Positions 8,952 to 18,445 of a stretch of 64,000 nucleotides of DNA are shown here, one piece after another. Positions within the stretch are counted from its first letter, which is position 1; the number at the start of each line of letters is the position of its first letter. Source of the stretch: Pseudoxanthobacter soli DSM 19599. GTDB lineage: Bacteria; Pseudomonadota; Alphaproteobacteria; Rhizobiales; Segnochrobactraceae. Location: the NCBI RefSeq assembly GCF_900148505.1, contig NZ_FRXO01000015.1, forward strand, positions 24,541 to 88,540. The letters are read 5' to 3'. The translations under genes were made by a program, and so were the position numbers. The notes below the pieces were generated by a model, which saw only the letters and a list, made by a program, of their open reading frames with translations, made no database searches and was not told the DNA's origin.

Positions 8952-10625
8952 ATGCACGCCCTCCTCGCCTTTCGCAAGCCGTTCGCCCGCCGAGCCGGCC
9001 GCCTCGCGCTCGCACTCGTTCTGGCGGCGGTCACGCTTGCCGCCGGCATCGGCCTGCTCGGTGTTTCCGGCTGGTTCATCACCGCCTGCGCGCTGGCCGG
9101 CGCCGGCTCGATGTTCAATTTTCTCGGCCCCTCCGCCATGGTGCGCGGCCTGTCGCTGCTGCGCATCGTGGCGCGCTACGGCGAGCGGCTGGTCGGCCAT
9201 GACGCCACCCTCGGCCTGCTCGCCGACCTGCGCGCGTTCGTGTTCCGGGCGCTGATCCCGCTCGCCCCGTTCCTGACCCGCGGCCGCGACTGGACCTCCG
9301 GCGACATCGTCTCGCGGCTCACCGCCGATGTCGACGCGCTCGATACCCTGTTCCTGACGGCGATCACGCCGGCGCTGACGGTGCTGCTGCTCGGCCTCGC
9401 CGTCGCGGCGCTGATGGCGGGGGCGATTCCCGCGGCGGCACTGGTCGTCGCCTGCGGCGTGGTGATCGTCGCGATCGTGGTGCCGCTCGTGACGGTGCGG
9501 CGGGGCCGCAAGCCGGGCCGCGCGGTCGTCGCGGCGTCCGCCGAGGTGCGCGCCGCGGTGCTCGACGGGCTCGACGGCCACACCGACCTTGCCGCGCTCG
9601 GCGCGCTCGATGAGGCGCGGGAGCGCGTGCGCGCCGCCAGCGCCGCGCTCTCGGCCGCGCGGCTCGGCCAGATCCGGGCCGGTGCCGACGGCGCGCTCGC
9701 CGTGCAGGTGGTCGCCGGGGTGGTGCTGACGGGCGTGCTGTGGTTCGGCCTCACCGGCCTCGGTGCCGGCGAAGGGGCGCTGTCCGGGCCGGTCCTCGTC
9801 GGCTGGCTGCTCGCCGGCTTCGCGATCTTCGAGGCCGCCGGACCGGCCGCGCGCGGCGCGAGCCGCGTCGGCGCGGCGATGGCCGCCGCCGCACGCCTCG
9901 CCGCGCTGACGGAGGCGAAGCCGGTCGTGCGCGATCCGCAGCGCCCGGCCGCGCTTCCCGACGGCGCCATCGTGTTCGACGACGTGCGCTTCGCCTACGA
10001 TCCCGCCCGCCCGGTGCTCGACGGCGTGTCGCTGACGGTATCCCCCGGCGAAAGGGTGGCGATCGTCGGGCCGAGCGGCATCGGCAAGTCGACCCTCGTC
10101 AACCTCCTGCTGCGCCTCGACGATCCGCAGGCTGGCGCGATCCGCATCGGCGGCGCCGACATCCGCGACGTCGCGCAGGCGGAGCTTCACCGCCGCATCG
10201 CGCTGATGTCGCAGGATACCCCGGTGTTTCTCGGCAGCGTGCGCGACAATCTGCTGATCGGCGATCCCGCGGCGGACGATGCCGCCTGCTTCCGCGCGCT
10301 CGCCGCCGCCCGGCTCGAGGGCTTCGTGCGCAGCCTGCCCTCGGGGCTCGATACCTGGCTCGGCGAAGCCGGCCGTACGCTTTCGGTCGGGCAGGCCCGC
10401 AGGCTCTGCCTCGCACGCGCGCTGCTGTCGCCGGCCCCGGTCATCGTGCTCGACGAGCCGACCTCGAGCCTCGACCACGAGACCGAAAGCGGCTTCCTCG
10501 CCGATCTCGCGACGGCGACGCAGGGCCGGACCGTGGTGATGGTGACGCACGCCCACCTGCCGCACGGCGCGGTCGACCGCGTGCTGAAGCTCGACGGCGG
10601 CAGGCTGCTGCCGGCCGCCGCCTGA
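8952..10625 (+). CDS. cydC: Thiol reductant ABC exporter subunit CydC
   Basis: A 557-residue half-transporter and partner of CydD. The exporter domain (residues 1 to about 320) is followed by a nucleotide-binding domain with Walker A GPSGIGKST (from residue 373) and Walker B VIVLDEPTSSLD. The ABC signature reads LSVGQ (477-481), with Val replacing the first Gly of LSGGQ, while CydD keeps SGGE. This suggests asymmetric ATP sites, as in many heterodimeric exporters. Start at ATG 8952 with AGGAG just after the cydD stop; the much longer open frame from 8382 is a shadow over cydD. Confidence 0.94.
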   Translation: MHALLAFRKPFARRAGRLALALVLAAVTLAAGIGLLGVSGWFITACALAGAGSMFNFLGPSAMVRGLSLLRIVARYGERLVGHDATLGLLADLRAFVFRALIPLAPFLTRGRDWTSGDIVSRLTADVDALDTLFLTAITPALTVLLLGLAVAALMAGAIPAAALVVACGVVIVAIVVPLVTVRRGRKPGRAVVAASAEVRAAVLDGLDGHTDLAALGALDEARERVRAASAALSAARLGQIRAGADGALAVQVVAGVVLTGVLWFGLTGLGAGEGALSGPVLVGWLLAGFAIFEAAGPAARGASRVGAAMAAAARLAALTEAKPVVRDPQRPAALPDGAIVFDDVRFAYDPARPVLDGVSLTVSPGERVAIVGPSGIGKSTLVNLLLRLDDPQAGAIRIGGADIRDVAQAELHRRIALMSQDTPVFLGSVRDNLLIGDPAADDAACFRALAAARLEGFVRSLPSGLDTWLGEAGRTLSVGQARRLCLARALLSPAPVIVLDEPTSSLDHETESGFLADLATATQGRTVVMVTHAHLPHGAVDRVLKLDGGRLLPAAA

Positions 10626-10651
10626 AGTTTAGGAAGACTATCGAAAATCGC

Positions 10652-10677
10652 CCGGCCGGATCGCTTCACCCGGCCGG
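10652..10677. terminator. Possible hairpin terminator between convergent cydC and aldo/keto reductase
   Basis: 8-bp inverted repeat CCGGCCGG, 10652-10659 with 10670-10677, and a 10-nt loop, in the 70-bp convergent gap. On the minus strand it is followed by GCGATTTT, a weak U-tract. The plus-strand side has none. Confidence 0.35.
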
Positions 10678-10695
10678 AAACACGCGCCCCGCCGT

Positions 10696-11715
10696 TCAGG
10701 CCGGGGTCGGGACGTCGGCACCGAGCAGTCCGTCGGACTTCAGGCGCTGCCAGAACGCGGCCGGGATCGGCGTCTCGAACCATGCGAGGTTCTGGCGGAT
10801 GCGCTCGGGCTTGGCCATGCCGAGCACGACGCTCTTCACCGCCGGATGGCCGAAGGCGAACTGCACCGCCGCCGCCTGGATCGGGATGCCGAATGCGTCG
10901 CACACCGCGTTCAGCTTCAGCGTCTGCTCGATGATCTCGGCCGGTGCGTCGCCATAATCGAACTTGGCACCCGGCCGCGCGCCCTTGGCGAGAATGCCCG
11001 AATTGAACACGCCCACCGCCACGACATCGACATTGCGCTTGCTGGCTTCGGGCAGGAAATCGGCCAGCGCCTCCTGGTCGAGCAGCGAATAGCGGCCAGC
11101 CAGCATGACGATGTCGAGGTCGGCGTCGCGGATGAAGCTCGACGCCACTTCGGATTCGTTGACGCCGATGCCGATGGCGCCGACCTGGCCCGCGCGGCGC
11201 AGCTCGTCGAGCGCGCGATAGCAGCCCTCCACCGCGGTGCGATAGTTCAGGTCGAACGCCTCGCCCTGATTCCGGCGGTCGATGTCGTGGATATAGAGGA
11301 TGTCGATGCGCGAGACGCCGAGGCGGGCGAACGACTGCTCCAGCGAGCGGAACGTCGCGTCGTAGCCGTAATCGATCACCGGCTTCAGCGGCAGCGGCGC
11401 GAAGTAGCCGGTGCCCTTGAACGCCTCGCCATAGGGCGGCACGAAATAGCGGCCGACCTTGGTGGAGAGCAGGAAGCTGTCGCGCGGCACCTGACGCAGG
11501 AAGCGGCCGACCCGGATTTCGCTGAGGCCGCTGCCATAGAGCGGCGCGGTGTCGAAGTAGCGGATGCCGGCGGCATAGGCCTCCTCCAGCGTCGCGTCCG
11601 CGACGGCCTCGGGAACCGCCTCGTAGAGATTGCCGATGCCGGCCGCGCCGTAGCCGATCCGAACGGACATCGGCTTGGCGGAAAGCGCGGAGGAAGCGGG
11701 CTTGGTGTCGGTCAT
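10696..11715 (-). CDS. Aldo/keto reductase family oxidoreductase
   Basis: A 339-residue NAD(P)-dependent (alpha/beta)8-barrel enzyme. The AKR tetrad is visible: Asp and Tyr in FDTAPLYGSGLSE, Lys in LLSTKVGR and His in ILYIHDID. The overall pattern (YGAAGIGNLYEAV at the N-terminus) is closest to the L-fucose/D-threo-aldose 1-dehydrogenase and pyridoxal 4-dehydrogenase group. The substrate cannot be fixed from the sequence. Start at ATG 11715 with GAGGA upstream; the frame to 11892 is rejected as low-complexity. It is the last of four minus-strand genes with 75-145 bp gaps, so an operon is uncertain. Confidence 0.88.
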   Translation of the reverse strand: MTDTKPASSALSAKPMSVRIGYGAAGIGNLYEAVPEAVADATLEEAYAAGIRYFDTAPLYGSGLSEIRVGRFLRQVPRDSFLLSTKVGRYFVPPYGEAFKGTGYFAPLPLKPVIDYGYDATFRSLEQSFARLGVSRIDILYIHDIDRRNQGEAFDLNYRTAVEGCYRALDELRRAGQVGAIGIGVNESEVASSFIRDADLDIVMLAGRYSLLDQEALADFLPEASKRNVDVVAVGVFNSGILAKGARPGAKFDYGDAPAEIIEQTLKLNAVCDAFGIPIQAAAVQFAFGHPAVKSVVLGMAKPERIRQNLAWFETPIPAAFWQRLKSDGLLGADVPTPA

Positions 11716-11860
11716 CCGGAACGTTCCTCGATCAGGGAGCGACTCGACGGCATGGCCGAGCCGTTGAAGCGCGCGGATGCTATCGGCACGGTACTTAAAC
11801 CGCAATGTACCGGCCGGCGATTTCCCGCCTCCGTTTCGTGAACGTGGCGCGGACGGCCGC

Positions 11861-12349
11861 TCAGCCGCCGGCCTTGTCCGTCTGCCACTCACGGAACGGA
11901 TGCGTGACCAGATTGGAGTTCTGGTATCGCGGATCGCCGGTCACCTCGGTGCCGAGCCACGCCGGCATCTCGACGTGATCGTCGGGGTGGCGAAGCTCGA
12001 TCTCCACCAGCACGAGCCCGGCATTGGCGCCGCCGAATTCGTCGACGGTCCACAGCGCGCCGTGGTGGACGACCTCGTGGCGGACCTTCTCGATCACCGG
12101 CTCGGAGGGGAAAAGCTCAAGCATCTGCTCGGCGTCCGCGCGCGGCACCTCGTATTCGAACTCGTGACGCACCCGGTCCGACACGGCGCCCTTGATGGTG
12201 ATGAAAGCCTTGTCGCCGGCGATGCGGATGCGGGCGACCACCATCGGCGTGCGGACGAAATAGCCCTGCCGGATATCGACCGGGTTGCGCGCCTCCTTCC
12301 GCCAGGCATCGTCCTTGACGAGGAATTTCCGCTCGATCTCGAGGGCCAT
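11861..12349 (-). CDS. CYTH domain protein (triphosphate tunnel metalloenzyme)
   Basis: A 162-residue stand-alone CYTH protein. It begins MALEIERKFLV with the signature ExExK metal/triphosphate motif and continues with paired charged strands (RIRIAGDKAFITIKG; RHEFEYEVP; LVLVEIELRHPDD) that form the tunnel. Bacterial members hydrolyse inorganic triphosphate or ATP or act as adenylate cyclases (class IV); the short form without a CHAD domain is usually a triphosphatase. Which reaction applies here is inferred. Start at ATG 12349, because the conserved motif begins there; the frame extending to 12538 would overlap the ABM gene. Confidence 0.88.
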   Translation of the reverse strand: MALEIERKFLVKDDAWRKEARNPVDIRQGYFVRTPMVVARIRIAGDKAFITIKGAVSDRVRHEFEYEVPRADAEQMLELFPSEPVIEKVRHEVVHHGALWTVDEFGGANAGLVLVEIELRHPDDHVEMPAWLGTEVTGDPRYQNSNLVTHPFREWQTDKAGG

Positions 12350-12465
12350 GGCGCCGCTGTCCGTTCCCGGTGGCATCAGCCAGATTGTGATCCGAAAAGC
12401 CACGCGAACGCCAGTCCGGCGAATGGTCGCGCACGGCGTTTCATCGTCCGTCTCGCTTCTCCCCC

Positions 12466-12768
12466 TCAATCCTCCATGACGGGCCGTCCATTGGTCGCGT
12501 CGTATTTGAGAATGTCCGCCCTCATCCGGTCCTGCCACCGGGCGACGAACTCACTTGTGTCGGACGCGTGCAGGTGTGCGGCCAGCGACGGCTGGTCCCG
12601 CCAGCGCTCGACGACGAGGAGGCGCGCGGCATCGCGATCGTCGACTGCGACGGCATAGAACTGGTTGCCGTCGCGCTGCCGGCTGCGGCGTGCGAGAGCC
12701 TCGATATCGGCGGTGAAGGCGTCCAGATCGCTTGGATCGACCTGAACATGGCCTGCGACGATCAGCAT
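12466..12768 (-). CDS. ABM-family (antibiotic biosynthesis monooxygenase) domain protein
   Basis: A 100-residue dimeric ferredoxin-like (DABB/ABM) protein. It shows the usual pattern of first strand MLIVAGHVQVDP, helix, NQFYAVAVDDRDAARLLVVERWRD, then LAAHLHASDTSEFVARWQD. Members include quinol monooxygenases (YgiN), haem-degrading enzymes and Lsr-type proteins; there are no features to choose among them. AAGGAG lies six bases before ATG 12768. It lies 70 bp downstream of a quinone-oxidoreductase-type gene, which hints at joint quinone or aromatic metabolism. Confidence 0.85.
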   Translation of the reverse strand: MLIVAGHVQVDPSDLDAFTADIEALARRSRQRDGNQFYAVAVDDRDAARLLVVERWRDQPSLAAHLHASDTSEFVARWQDRMRADILKYDATNGRPVMED

Positions 12769-12838
12769 CGGGCGCTCCTTATGCCGGGGGAAATGGCCGT
12801 CATCGCTTCACTCATGGCGTGCCGCCTCGCGTTCCGCG

Positions 12839-13855
12839 TCACGCGACGGTGAGGACGATCTTGCCCTGGATGCCGCCGCGTGCGGCCCGCTCGTGCGCCC
12901 TCGCCGCCTCCGCCAGCGGAAAGGTGCTGTCGACGACGACGCGGACGGTGCCGTCCTCCAGCAGGCGGGCGGCTTCGGCGAGCTGCGCGCCGCTGGAGCG
13001 GACCTGGGTCGTCGATATCGTGATGCCGCGCTTTTCCGCCTCGTCGTGGCCGGCGAAGCCGAGCGGATAGACCGGCAGGAGGAAGCCACCGCGCTTCAGC
13101 GTGGCGAGGAAGCGGCCGGTCTCCGCGCCGCCCACCGTATCGAGCACGACATCCACGTCGCGCACGATCTCGTCCGCCGCGACCTGCGTGTAGTCGATGA
13201 ACCGGTCCGCGCCGAGGTCGCGCATCAGCGCCTCGTTCTTGCCCGACGCGACGGCGATGACGCGCGCGCCCTTCCAGCGGGCGAGTTGCACGGCGAGATG
13301 GCCGACGCCGCCGCCCGCACCGTTGATCAGAACCGTTCTGCCGTCGAGCGGCGGGGGAACATGCGCCCGGGGCTGGAACGGGTTCGGCGCGTCGTGGCCG
13401 AGATCGATCAGGAACTGCCAGGCCGTGAGCAGCGACATCGGCGCGCCCGCCGCACGGACATGATCGATGCCGGCCGGCTTCCGCGCGAGGTCCGATGCCG
13501 GCACGGCGACATATTCGGCATAGGCCTTGTTGCCTTCCATGGCTTCGGCCGGGAAGCGCACCATCGCATAGACGTCGTCGCCGGGCGCGAAGCCTGCCAC
13601 GCCCGGACCGACCGTCTCGACCACGCCGGACACGTCCGATCCCAGGATCAGCGGGAAGGCGGGAGAGGGCTGCCATTCGGGCGGAAGCGAGCGGTAGCCG
13701 TCGCGGAGATACCAGTCCGGCGGATTGAGGCCGGCCGCATGGGCGCGCACCAGAACCTCGCCCGGCGCGGGAACGGGACGCGGCGCATCCTCGTAGTGCA
13801 GCACCTCGGGGCCGCCGAAGGCGTGAAGCCGAACGGCCTTCATGCTGTTGGTCAT
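12839..13855 (-). CDS. NADP-dependent quinone/zinc-type medium-chain oxidoreductase
   Basis: A 338-residue MDR-superfamily enzyme. A GroES-like N-terminal domain (residues 1 to about 130) precedes a Rossmann domain with [14 protein letters not shown], typical of NADPH binding in quinone oxidoreductases and enoyl reductases. The Cys/His zinc ligands of alcohol dehydrogenases are missing, so it is likely zinc-independent. Start at ATG 13855, preceded by GGAG at six bases; an upstream ATG at 13867 has no ribosome site. It is divergent from the LysR gene 89 bp away, which therefore probably controls it, with ABM and CYTH genes downstream. Substrate unknown. Confidence 0.88.
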   Translation of the reverse strand: MTNSMKAVRLHAFGGPEVLHYEDAPRPVPAPGEVLVRAHAAGLNPPDWYLRDGYRSLPPEWQPSPAFPLILGSDVSGVVETVGPGVAGFAPGDDVYAMVRFPAEAMEGNKAYAEYVAVPASDLARKPAGIDHVRAAGAPMSLLTAWQFLIDLGHDAPNPFQPRAHVPPPLDGRTVLINGAGGGVGHLAVQLARWKGARVIAVASGKNEALMRDLGADRFIDYTQVAADEIVRDVDVVLDTVGGAETGRFLATLKRGGFLLPVYPLGFAGHDEAEKRGITISTTQVRSSGAQLAEAARLLEDGTVRVVVDSTFPLAEAARAHERAARGGIQGKIVLTVA

Positions 13856-13944
13856 TGCCTGCTCCATCGGAAGATCATCGTCCGGGAGATATGACCCGAG
13901 AGGCTGGATTTGATAATCGTGCCGGAACTCGCTTTAGTCATGCC

Positions 13945-14946
13945 ATGAAGGAACAGATTGCACTTGAGCGACTGACCGGCCTGATCGCGTTCGCGCGCGC
14001 CGGATCGATGGGCAGCTACACCGCCGCCGCCCGGTCGCTGGCGATTTCACCCTCGGCGGTGAGCAAGAGCATCCAGCGGCTGGAGAAGACCCTCGGCATA
14101 GCCCTCTTCACCCGCACCACCCGCTCGCTGACGCTGACCCCCGAGGGGCGCGACCTTCACGAGCGCGCCCTCGCCCTGCTGCGGGCCGCGGAGGAGATCG
14201 AGCAGGTGGCGAAGGCCGCCCGGTCGGAGCCTTCGGGCACGCTGCGGGTCGCGGCCTCCCTGCCGATCGGCATCCACGTGATCGCCCCGGCCCTGCCGGC
14301 ATTCCGCGCGCGCCATCCCGATGTGGAGGTCGACCTTCGGCTGAGCGACCGGTTCGTCGATATCGTCGAGGACGGCATCGATATCGCCGTGCGGATCGGC
14401 GATCCCGGCGACTCGCGGCTGCTGTCGCGCCGGCTGGCGCCGCACCTGTTCTGCTGTTTCGCCTCGCCCGCCTATCTCGCCGCGCGCGGCACGCCCTCCC
14501 ATCCCGACGAACTGGAGACCCACGACACCGTCAGCTTCCGCTATCAGAGCACCGGCCATGTGATGCGCTGGCCGTTCCGCGTCGGCGACCGCGAGATCGA
14601 GGTGGTGCCGGCCTCCGGCATCGTGGTGGATGCGAGCGAGGCGGTGATCGCGGCGCTCGTGGCCGGTGGCGGCATCGGCATCAGCGCGAGCTTCATCGCG
14701 GCGCCTCATGTGGCGCGCGGCGATCTGGTGCCGGTGCTGTCCGCCTATGCGGTCGAACGGCACAACATCACGGCGCTCTGGCCGCAAAGCCGCCGCTCCA
14801 ATCCCGCCGTGCGCGCGTTCCTCGCGCATCTGCAGGGCATCTTTCGCGCGCGGACGGCACCGCGCGCCCCCGCCCGCGTGAAGCCGGCGCAATCCGAGGC
14901 GCGCGGGCGCGGAAGCCCGGTGCGCGCGTGCGGTCAGGGCTTGTAG
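13945..14946 (+). CDS. LysR family transcriptional regulator
   Basis: A 333-residue LTTR. The N-terminal winged HTH ([35 protein letters not shown]) is followed by a substrate-binding domain from about residue 95 ([21 protein letters not shown]). The pattern fits the large CrgA/AaeR-like group. Start at ATG 13945, because upstream residues in the open frame do not match the family. It is divergent from the quinone oxidoreductase gene, the usual LTTR layout for controlling the neighbour. The last 13 bp overlap the convergent TetR gene, and the C-terminal tail (about 30 residues) is Arg/Ala-rich and variable. Confidence 0.9.
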   Translation: MKEQIALERLTGLIAFARAGSMGSYTAAARSLAISPSAVSKSIQRLEKTLGIALFTRTTRSLTLTPEGRDLHERALALLRAAEEIEQVAKAARSEPSGTLRVAASLPIGIHVIAPALPAFRARHPDVEVDLRLSDRFVDIVEDGIDIAVRIGDPGDSRLLSRRLAPHLFCCFASPAYLAARGTPSHPDELETHDTVSFRYQSTGHVMRWPFRVGDREIEVVPASGIVVDASEAVIAALVAGGGIGISASFIAAPHVARGDLVPVLSAYAVERHNITALWPQSRRSNPAVRAFLAHLQGIFRARTAPRAPARVKPAQSEARGRGSPVRACGQGL

Positions 14947-15572
14947 AACGCGAGGAACATCGCGATGCCGCAGTCGATCAGGGGATCGGCCTCGCTTGCC
15001 GGCCAGGGCGGCAGCGCGAGCATGCCCGAGAGCCTGGAATCTTCCGAGATGAGGGCGAGAAGCTGGAGCGCGGCGAGGTCGGGATCGGGGATGCGCAGAC
15101 GGCCCGCGCGGTCGAGCGCGGCCAGATAGGTCGCGATCTTGCGGACCGAGCCGCCGGGGCCCTCCTCATAGAACACCTCCGCCAGACGGGGGAACCGCGG
15201 CGCGACCGGAATCAGGACGCGGAAGAGGTCGAGCCCCTCGCGCTGGGTGAAGATGCGCCGATAGTTGTCCGCCACCCTCCGCAACTCGGCCTCGACCGAC
15301 GCGCTCTGCGGGTCCGGCACGTAGAGTCTGGCATTGACCGCCCGGCATTCGACGCGGATCAGCTCTTCGAACAGCGCGGCCTTGCCGGGGAAATGCGCGT
15401 AGAGCGTCGCCTTGGAGATCGCGGCGACGCGCGCGATCTCCTCCATCGTGGCGCCGTCGTACCCCGACTTCAGGAACACCGCGCGGGCGGCCTTCAGCGA
15501 CTCCCGGGCTTTCGGCGGCAGGACGGTCGCGTCTTTCCCGGCTGCAACGGTTTGCGTCTCGTTTTCTGACAT
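14934..15572 (-). CDS. TetR/AcrR family regulator of the adjacent RND operon
   Basis: A 212-residue repressor. A TetR HTH ([32 protein letters not shown], about residues 40-72) is followed by an all-helical ligand domain of the AcrR C-terminal type. It is divergent from the outer-membrane/adaptor/RND operon, and two copies of an imperfect palindrome lie between them (15590-15604 and 15647-15661), one 17 bp from this start. Autoregulation and drug-relieved repression of the pump are the standard inference for this layout. The 3' end overlaps the LysR gene by 13 bp, tail to tail. Confidence 0.92.
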   Translation of the reverse strand: MSENETQTVAAGKDATVLPPKARESLKAARAVFLKSGYDGATMEEIARVAAISKATLYAHFPGKAALFEELIRVECRAVNARLYVPDPQSASVEAELRRVADNYRRIFTQREGLDLFRVLIPVAPRFPRLAEVFYEEGPGGSVRKIATYLAALDRAGRLRIPDPDLAALQLLALISEDSRLSGMLALPPWPASEADPLIDCGIAMFLAFYKP

Positions 15573-15589
15573 GGCTGCGATTTATCTGA

Positions 15590-15604
15590 ACTGAACGGTT
15601 TAGT
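15590..15604. promoter_or_regulatory. TetR operator copy 1 (tetR-proximal)
   Basis: ACTGAACGGTTTAGT, an imperfect 7-1-7 palindrome with one mismatched pair, lies 17 bp upstream of the TetR start. It is identical to the second copy 57 bp away. Its position would cover the tetR promoter. Confidence 0.75.
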
Positions 15605-15646
15605 CCATATTGACTTCCGCATTCGCCGGGCCTACCCGATAATCAA

Positions 15647-15661
15647 ACTGAACGGTTTAGT
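15647..15661. promoter_or_regulatory. TetR operator copy 2 (pump-proximal)
   Basis: Second exact copy of ACTGAACGGTTTAGT, 31 bp upstream of the efflux lipoprotein ATG. The extra flanking TCAG in this copy may extend the contact region. The two copies flank the divergent promoters. Confidence 0.75.
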
Positions 15662-15692
15662 TCAGAGCGGATTCCTGCGGGTGCCATCGATC

Positions 15693-17228
15693 ATGCGAGA
15701 CCATCGCCCTCTTTCCCGGGCCGCCACCTGTCTGCGCGGAAGCACCATCGTGGCTTCCCTGCTCCTTCTGAGCGGCTGCATGGTGGGACCGAACTTCGAA
15801 GCGCCCGCGGCGCCCAATGTGATGGGCTATCTGCCCGAAGGCACGCCGCGCCCGACCGTGTCCGCGAACGTGCACGGCGGCGCCAGCCAGGCCTTCCTCT
15901 CAGGTCGCGATCTGCCGGGCGAATGGTGGCGGGTGTTCCGCAGCAAGCAGATCGACGCCTTCGTGGCCGAAGCCATCCGCAATCATCCCGATATCGCGGC
16001 CGCCCAGGCCGCTCTGAGGGAAGCGCGCGAGACGGCGCTGGCGGAGGAAGGCGCGCTGTTCCCGCAGGTTTCGGCGGATGGCAGCGCCACCCGCGAGGTC
16101 GCCGCACTCGCGAGCCAGGGCCAGAACGGCAATACCGGCCCCTATAACCTGTTCAACGCCTCGGTCAGCGTCAGCTACGCGCTCGATGTCTGGGGCGGCA
16201 CGCGGCGCGAAATCGAGGCGCTGAACGCGCAGGCGGATTACCAGCGCTTCCAGCTGGAAGCGACCTATCTCACCCTGACCTCGAACGTGGTGACGGCCGC
16301 CATCACCGACGCCTCCCTGCGCGCGCAGATCGATGCGACCAACGACATCATCAAATCGGAGCAGGAACAGCTCACGCTGGTGCAGCGCCAGTTCGAGCTC
16401 GGCGCGGTGGCGCAGTCCGACGTGCTGTCGCAGCAGTCCAATCTCGCCCAGACCCAGGCGACGCTGCCGCCGCTGCAGAAGCAGCTCGCCCAGCAGCGCA
16501 ACCAGTTGATGGCCTATCTCGGCCGGCTGCCCAGCGAGGACCACGGCGAGCACGTCAATCTCTCCGGCCTGACCCTGCCGCGCGACCTGCCGGTGAGCGT
16601 GCCGTCGGCTCTGGTGCGCCAGCGCCCCGATATCGGCGCCGCCGAGGCGAGCCTGCACCAGGCCACCGCGACAGTGGGCGTGAACGTCGCCAACATGCTG
16701 CCGCAGGTGCAGCTCAGCGGCAGCTACGCGCGCGCCAGCCTCACCCCCGAAAAGCTGTTCTCCCCGGGCACCGTCGCCTGGAGCGCCGCCGGCAGCCTCG
16801 CCCAGACGGTGTTCGACGGCGGCACGCTGTTCCACGACAAGGAAGCCGCCATCGCCGCCCGCGAGCAGTCGTTCGCGCAATACAAGAGCACGGTCATCAA
16901 CGCCTTCCGCGACGTGGCCGATGCCCTGCGCGCCATCGAGGCGGATGCCAGCACGCTGAAGGCCCAGCTCGCCTACGAGAAGGCCGCGCAGGACAGCGTG
17001 ACGATCTCGCGCACGCAATATCTGGCCGGGGCGGTGACCTATCCCTCGGTGCTCACCGCCGAACAGAACTACCAGCAGGCCGTGGTCGCACGGGTGAAGG
17101 CGCAGGCCGCGCGCTTCAACGATACCGCGGCGCTGTTCCAGGCGCTGGGCGGCGGCTGGTGGAACCGCGTGGACCAGACGGCGCAGTCCGAACCCCGCAC
17201 GAACGCGGGCTACCTCCAGGATCACTGA
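15693..17228 (+). CDS. NodT-family RND efflux outer membrane lipoprotein
   Basis: A 511-residue outer-membrane channel. It has an N-terminal signal and lipobox (LLLLSGC, Cys acylated), then two OEP repeats (coiled-coil and beta-barrel hairpins). Family motifs are DLPGEWWRVF near the start, LNAQADYQRFQLEATYLTL and TVGVNVANMLPQVQLSGSYA. It forms the exit duct for the adaptor and pump encoded downstream. I use ATG 15693; a GTG at 15681 would add four residues, and neither has a strong ribosome site. It leads the operon, whereas adaptor-pump-channel order is more common. Confidence 0.93.
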   Translation: MRDHRPLSRAATCLRGSTIVASLLLLSGCMVGPNFEAPAAPNVMGYLPEGTPRPTVSANVHGGASQAFLSGRDLPGEWWRVFRSKQIDAFVAEAIRNHPDIAAAQAALREARETALAEEGALFPQVSADGSATREVAALASQGQNGNTGPYNLFNASVSVSYALDVWGGTRREIEALNAQADYQRFQLEATYLTLTSNVVTAAITDASLRAQIDATNDIIKSEQEQLTLVQRQFELGAVAQSDVLSQQSNLAQTQATLPPLQKQLAQQRNQLMAYLGRLPSEDHGEHVNLSGLTLPRDLPVSVPSALVRQRPDIGAAEASLHQATATVGVNVANMLPQVQLSGSYARASLTPEKLFSPGTVAWSAAGSLAQTVFDGGTLFHDKEAAIAAREQSFAQYKSTVINAFRDVADALRAIEADASTLKAQLAYEKAAQDSVTISRTQYLAGAVTYPSVLTAEQNYQQAVVARVKAQAARFNDTAALFQALGGGWWNRVDQTAQSEPRTNAGYLQDH

Positions 17229-17312
17229 CAGGCCCCCCTGACGGGACCACTGACCGGGCTGCGACGCCCCCTCGCAACGCCCCCGTGCCGAAGCCGCAAG
17301 GAGAGACGGCAG

Positions 17313-18434
17313 ATGAAGAAGCGGATGATCCTCATGCTGGCCGTCGTCGCCCTGATCTTCGGGGCGTTCTACGGGTTCCAGACCTTCAAGGCGACCATGA
17401 TCAAGCAGGCGCTCGCGTCGCTGCGCGACCCGCCGCAGACCGTCGCCACGGCCGTTGCCACCCTGACGCCGTGGCAGTCCAGCATCAAGGCGGTCGGCAG
17501 CGTCCGCGCCGAAGCGGGCGCCGATCTGGCGCTCGAAAGCTCGGGCACCGTCGCTGAGATCAATTTCAAGTCCGGCGACGAGGTCGCCGAGGGTCAGGTG
17601 CTGCTCAAGCTGCGCGACGACCAGGAGGTCGCCAGCCTCGACGCCCTGAAGGCGACGGCCGACGTCAGCTCCCTCATCCTCAACCGCGACCGCGAGCAGT
17701 TGAAGATCCACGCCGTGAGCCAGGCGACCATCGACAGCGACACCGCCAATCTCAAGAAGGCGCTGGCAGAGGTCGCCGAACAGCAGGCGGTGGTCGACAA
17801 GAAGACGCTGAAGGCCCCCTTCGCCGGCCGCCTCGGCATCCGTTCCGTGGATCTCGGCCAGTATGTGAGCGCGGGCACGACCATCGTGACGCTGCAGTCG
17901 CTCAACCCAATTTTCGTCGATTTCTACCTGCCGCAGCAGGCCCTCGCCGAGGTGCGGACGGGACAGACGGTGAAGGCCACGGTGGACACCTATCCCGGCC
18001 AGGCATTCGAGGGCACGGTGACGGCGATCAGCCCCAAGGTCGACGTCGCCTCGCGCAACGTGCAGGTGCGCGCCGAGTTCAAGAACGACGACCATCGCCT
18101 CACCCCCGGCATGTTCGCGACCGTCGAGATCTCCGTCGGCACGCCGGACCAACTGGTGACGCTGCCGCAGACCGCGGTGACCGCCAATCCCTACGGCGAC
18201 ATCGTCTTCGTGGTGGAGAAGAAGGAAGGATCGGCGACGGGGCTGACCGCGCGGCAGGTGTTCGTCACCACCGGCGCGACGCGGGGCGACCAGATCGCCA
18301 TCACCGACGGCATCAAGGCGGGCGAGCAGATCGTCGTCGCCGGCCAGATGAAACTGCACAACGGATCGCAGGTCAGCGTGAACAACGCCGTGCTGCCGAC
18401 GGACGATCCCTCCCCCACCATCGTCGATCGCTGA
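17313..18434 (+). CDS. RND efflux periplasmic adaptor (membrane fusion protein)
   Basis: A 373-residue HlyD/AcrA-type adaptor. It has an N-terminal anchor helix (MILMLAVVALIFGAFYGF), a first lipoyl half (ALESSGTVAEINFKSGDEV), a short alpha-hairpin (about residues 100-155), a second lipoyl half (KAPFAGRLGIRSVDLGQYV), then beta-barrel and membrane-proximal domains. There is no lipobox, so it is anchored by the helix. AAGGAGA precedes the ATG. It lies 84 bp after the outer-membrane gene and 11 bp before the pump, in one operon under the TetR-type repressor. Confidence 0.95.
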   Translation: MKKRMILMLAVVALIFGAFYGFQTFKATMIKQALASLRDPPQTVATAVATLTPWQSSIKAVGSVRAEAGADLALESSGTVAEINFKSGDEVAEGQVLLKLRDDQEVASLDALKATADVSSLILNRDREQLKIHAVSQATIDSDTANLKKALAEVAEQQAVVDKKTLKAPFAGRLGIRSVDLGQYVSAGTTIVTLQSLNPIFVDFYLPQQALAEVRTGQTVKATVDTYPGQAFEGTVTAISPKVDVASRNVQVRAEFKNDDHRLTPGMFATVEISVGTPDQLVTLPQTAVTANPYGDIVFVVEKKEGSATGLTARQVFVTTGATRGDQIAITDGIKAGEQIVVAGQMKLHNGSQVSVNNAVLPTDDPSPTIVDR

Positions 18435-18445
18435 GCGAGGCGCGC

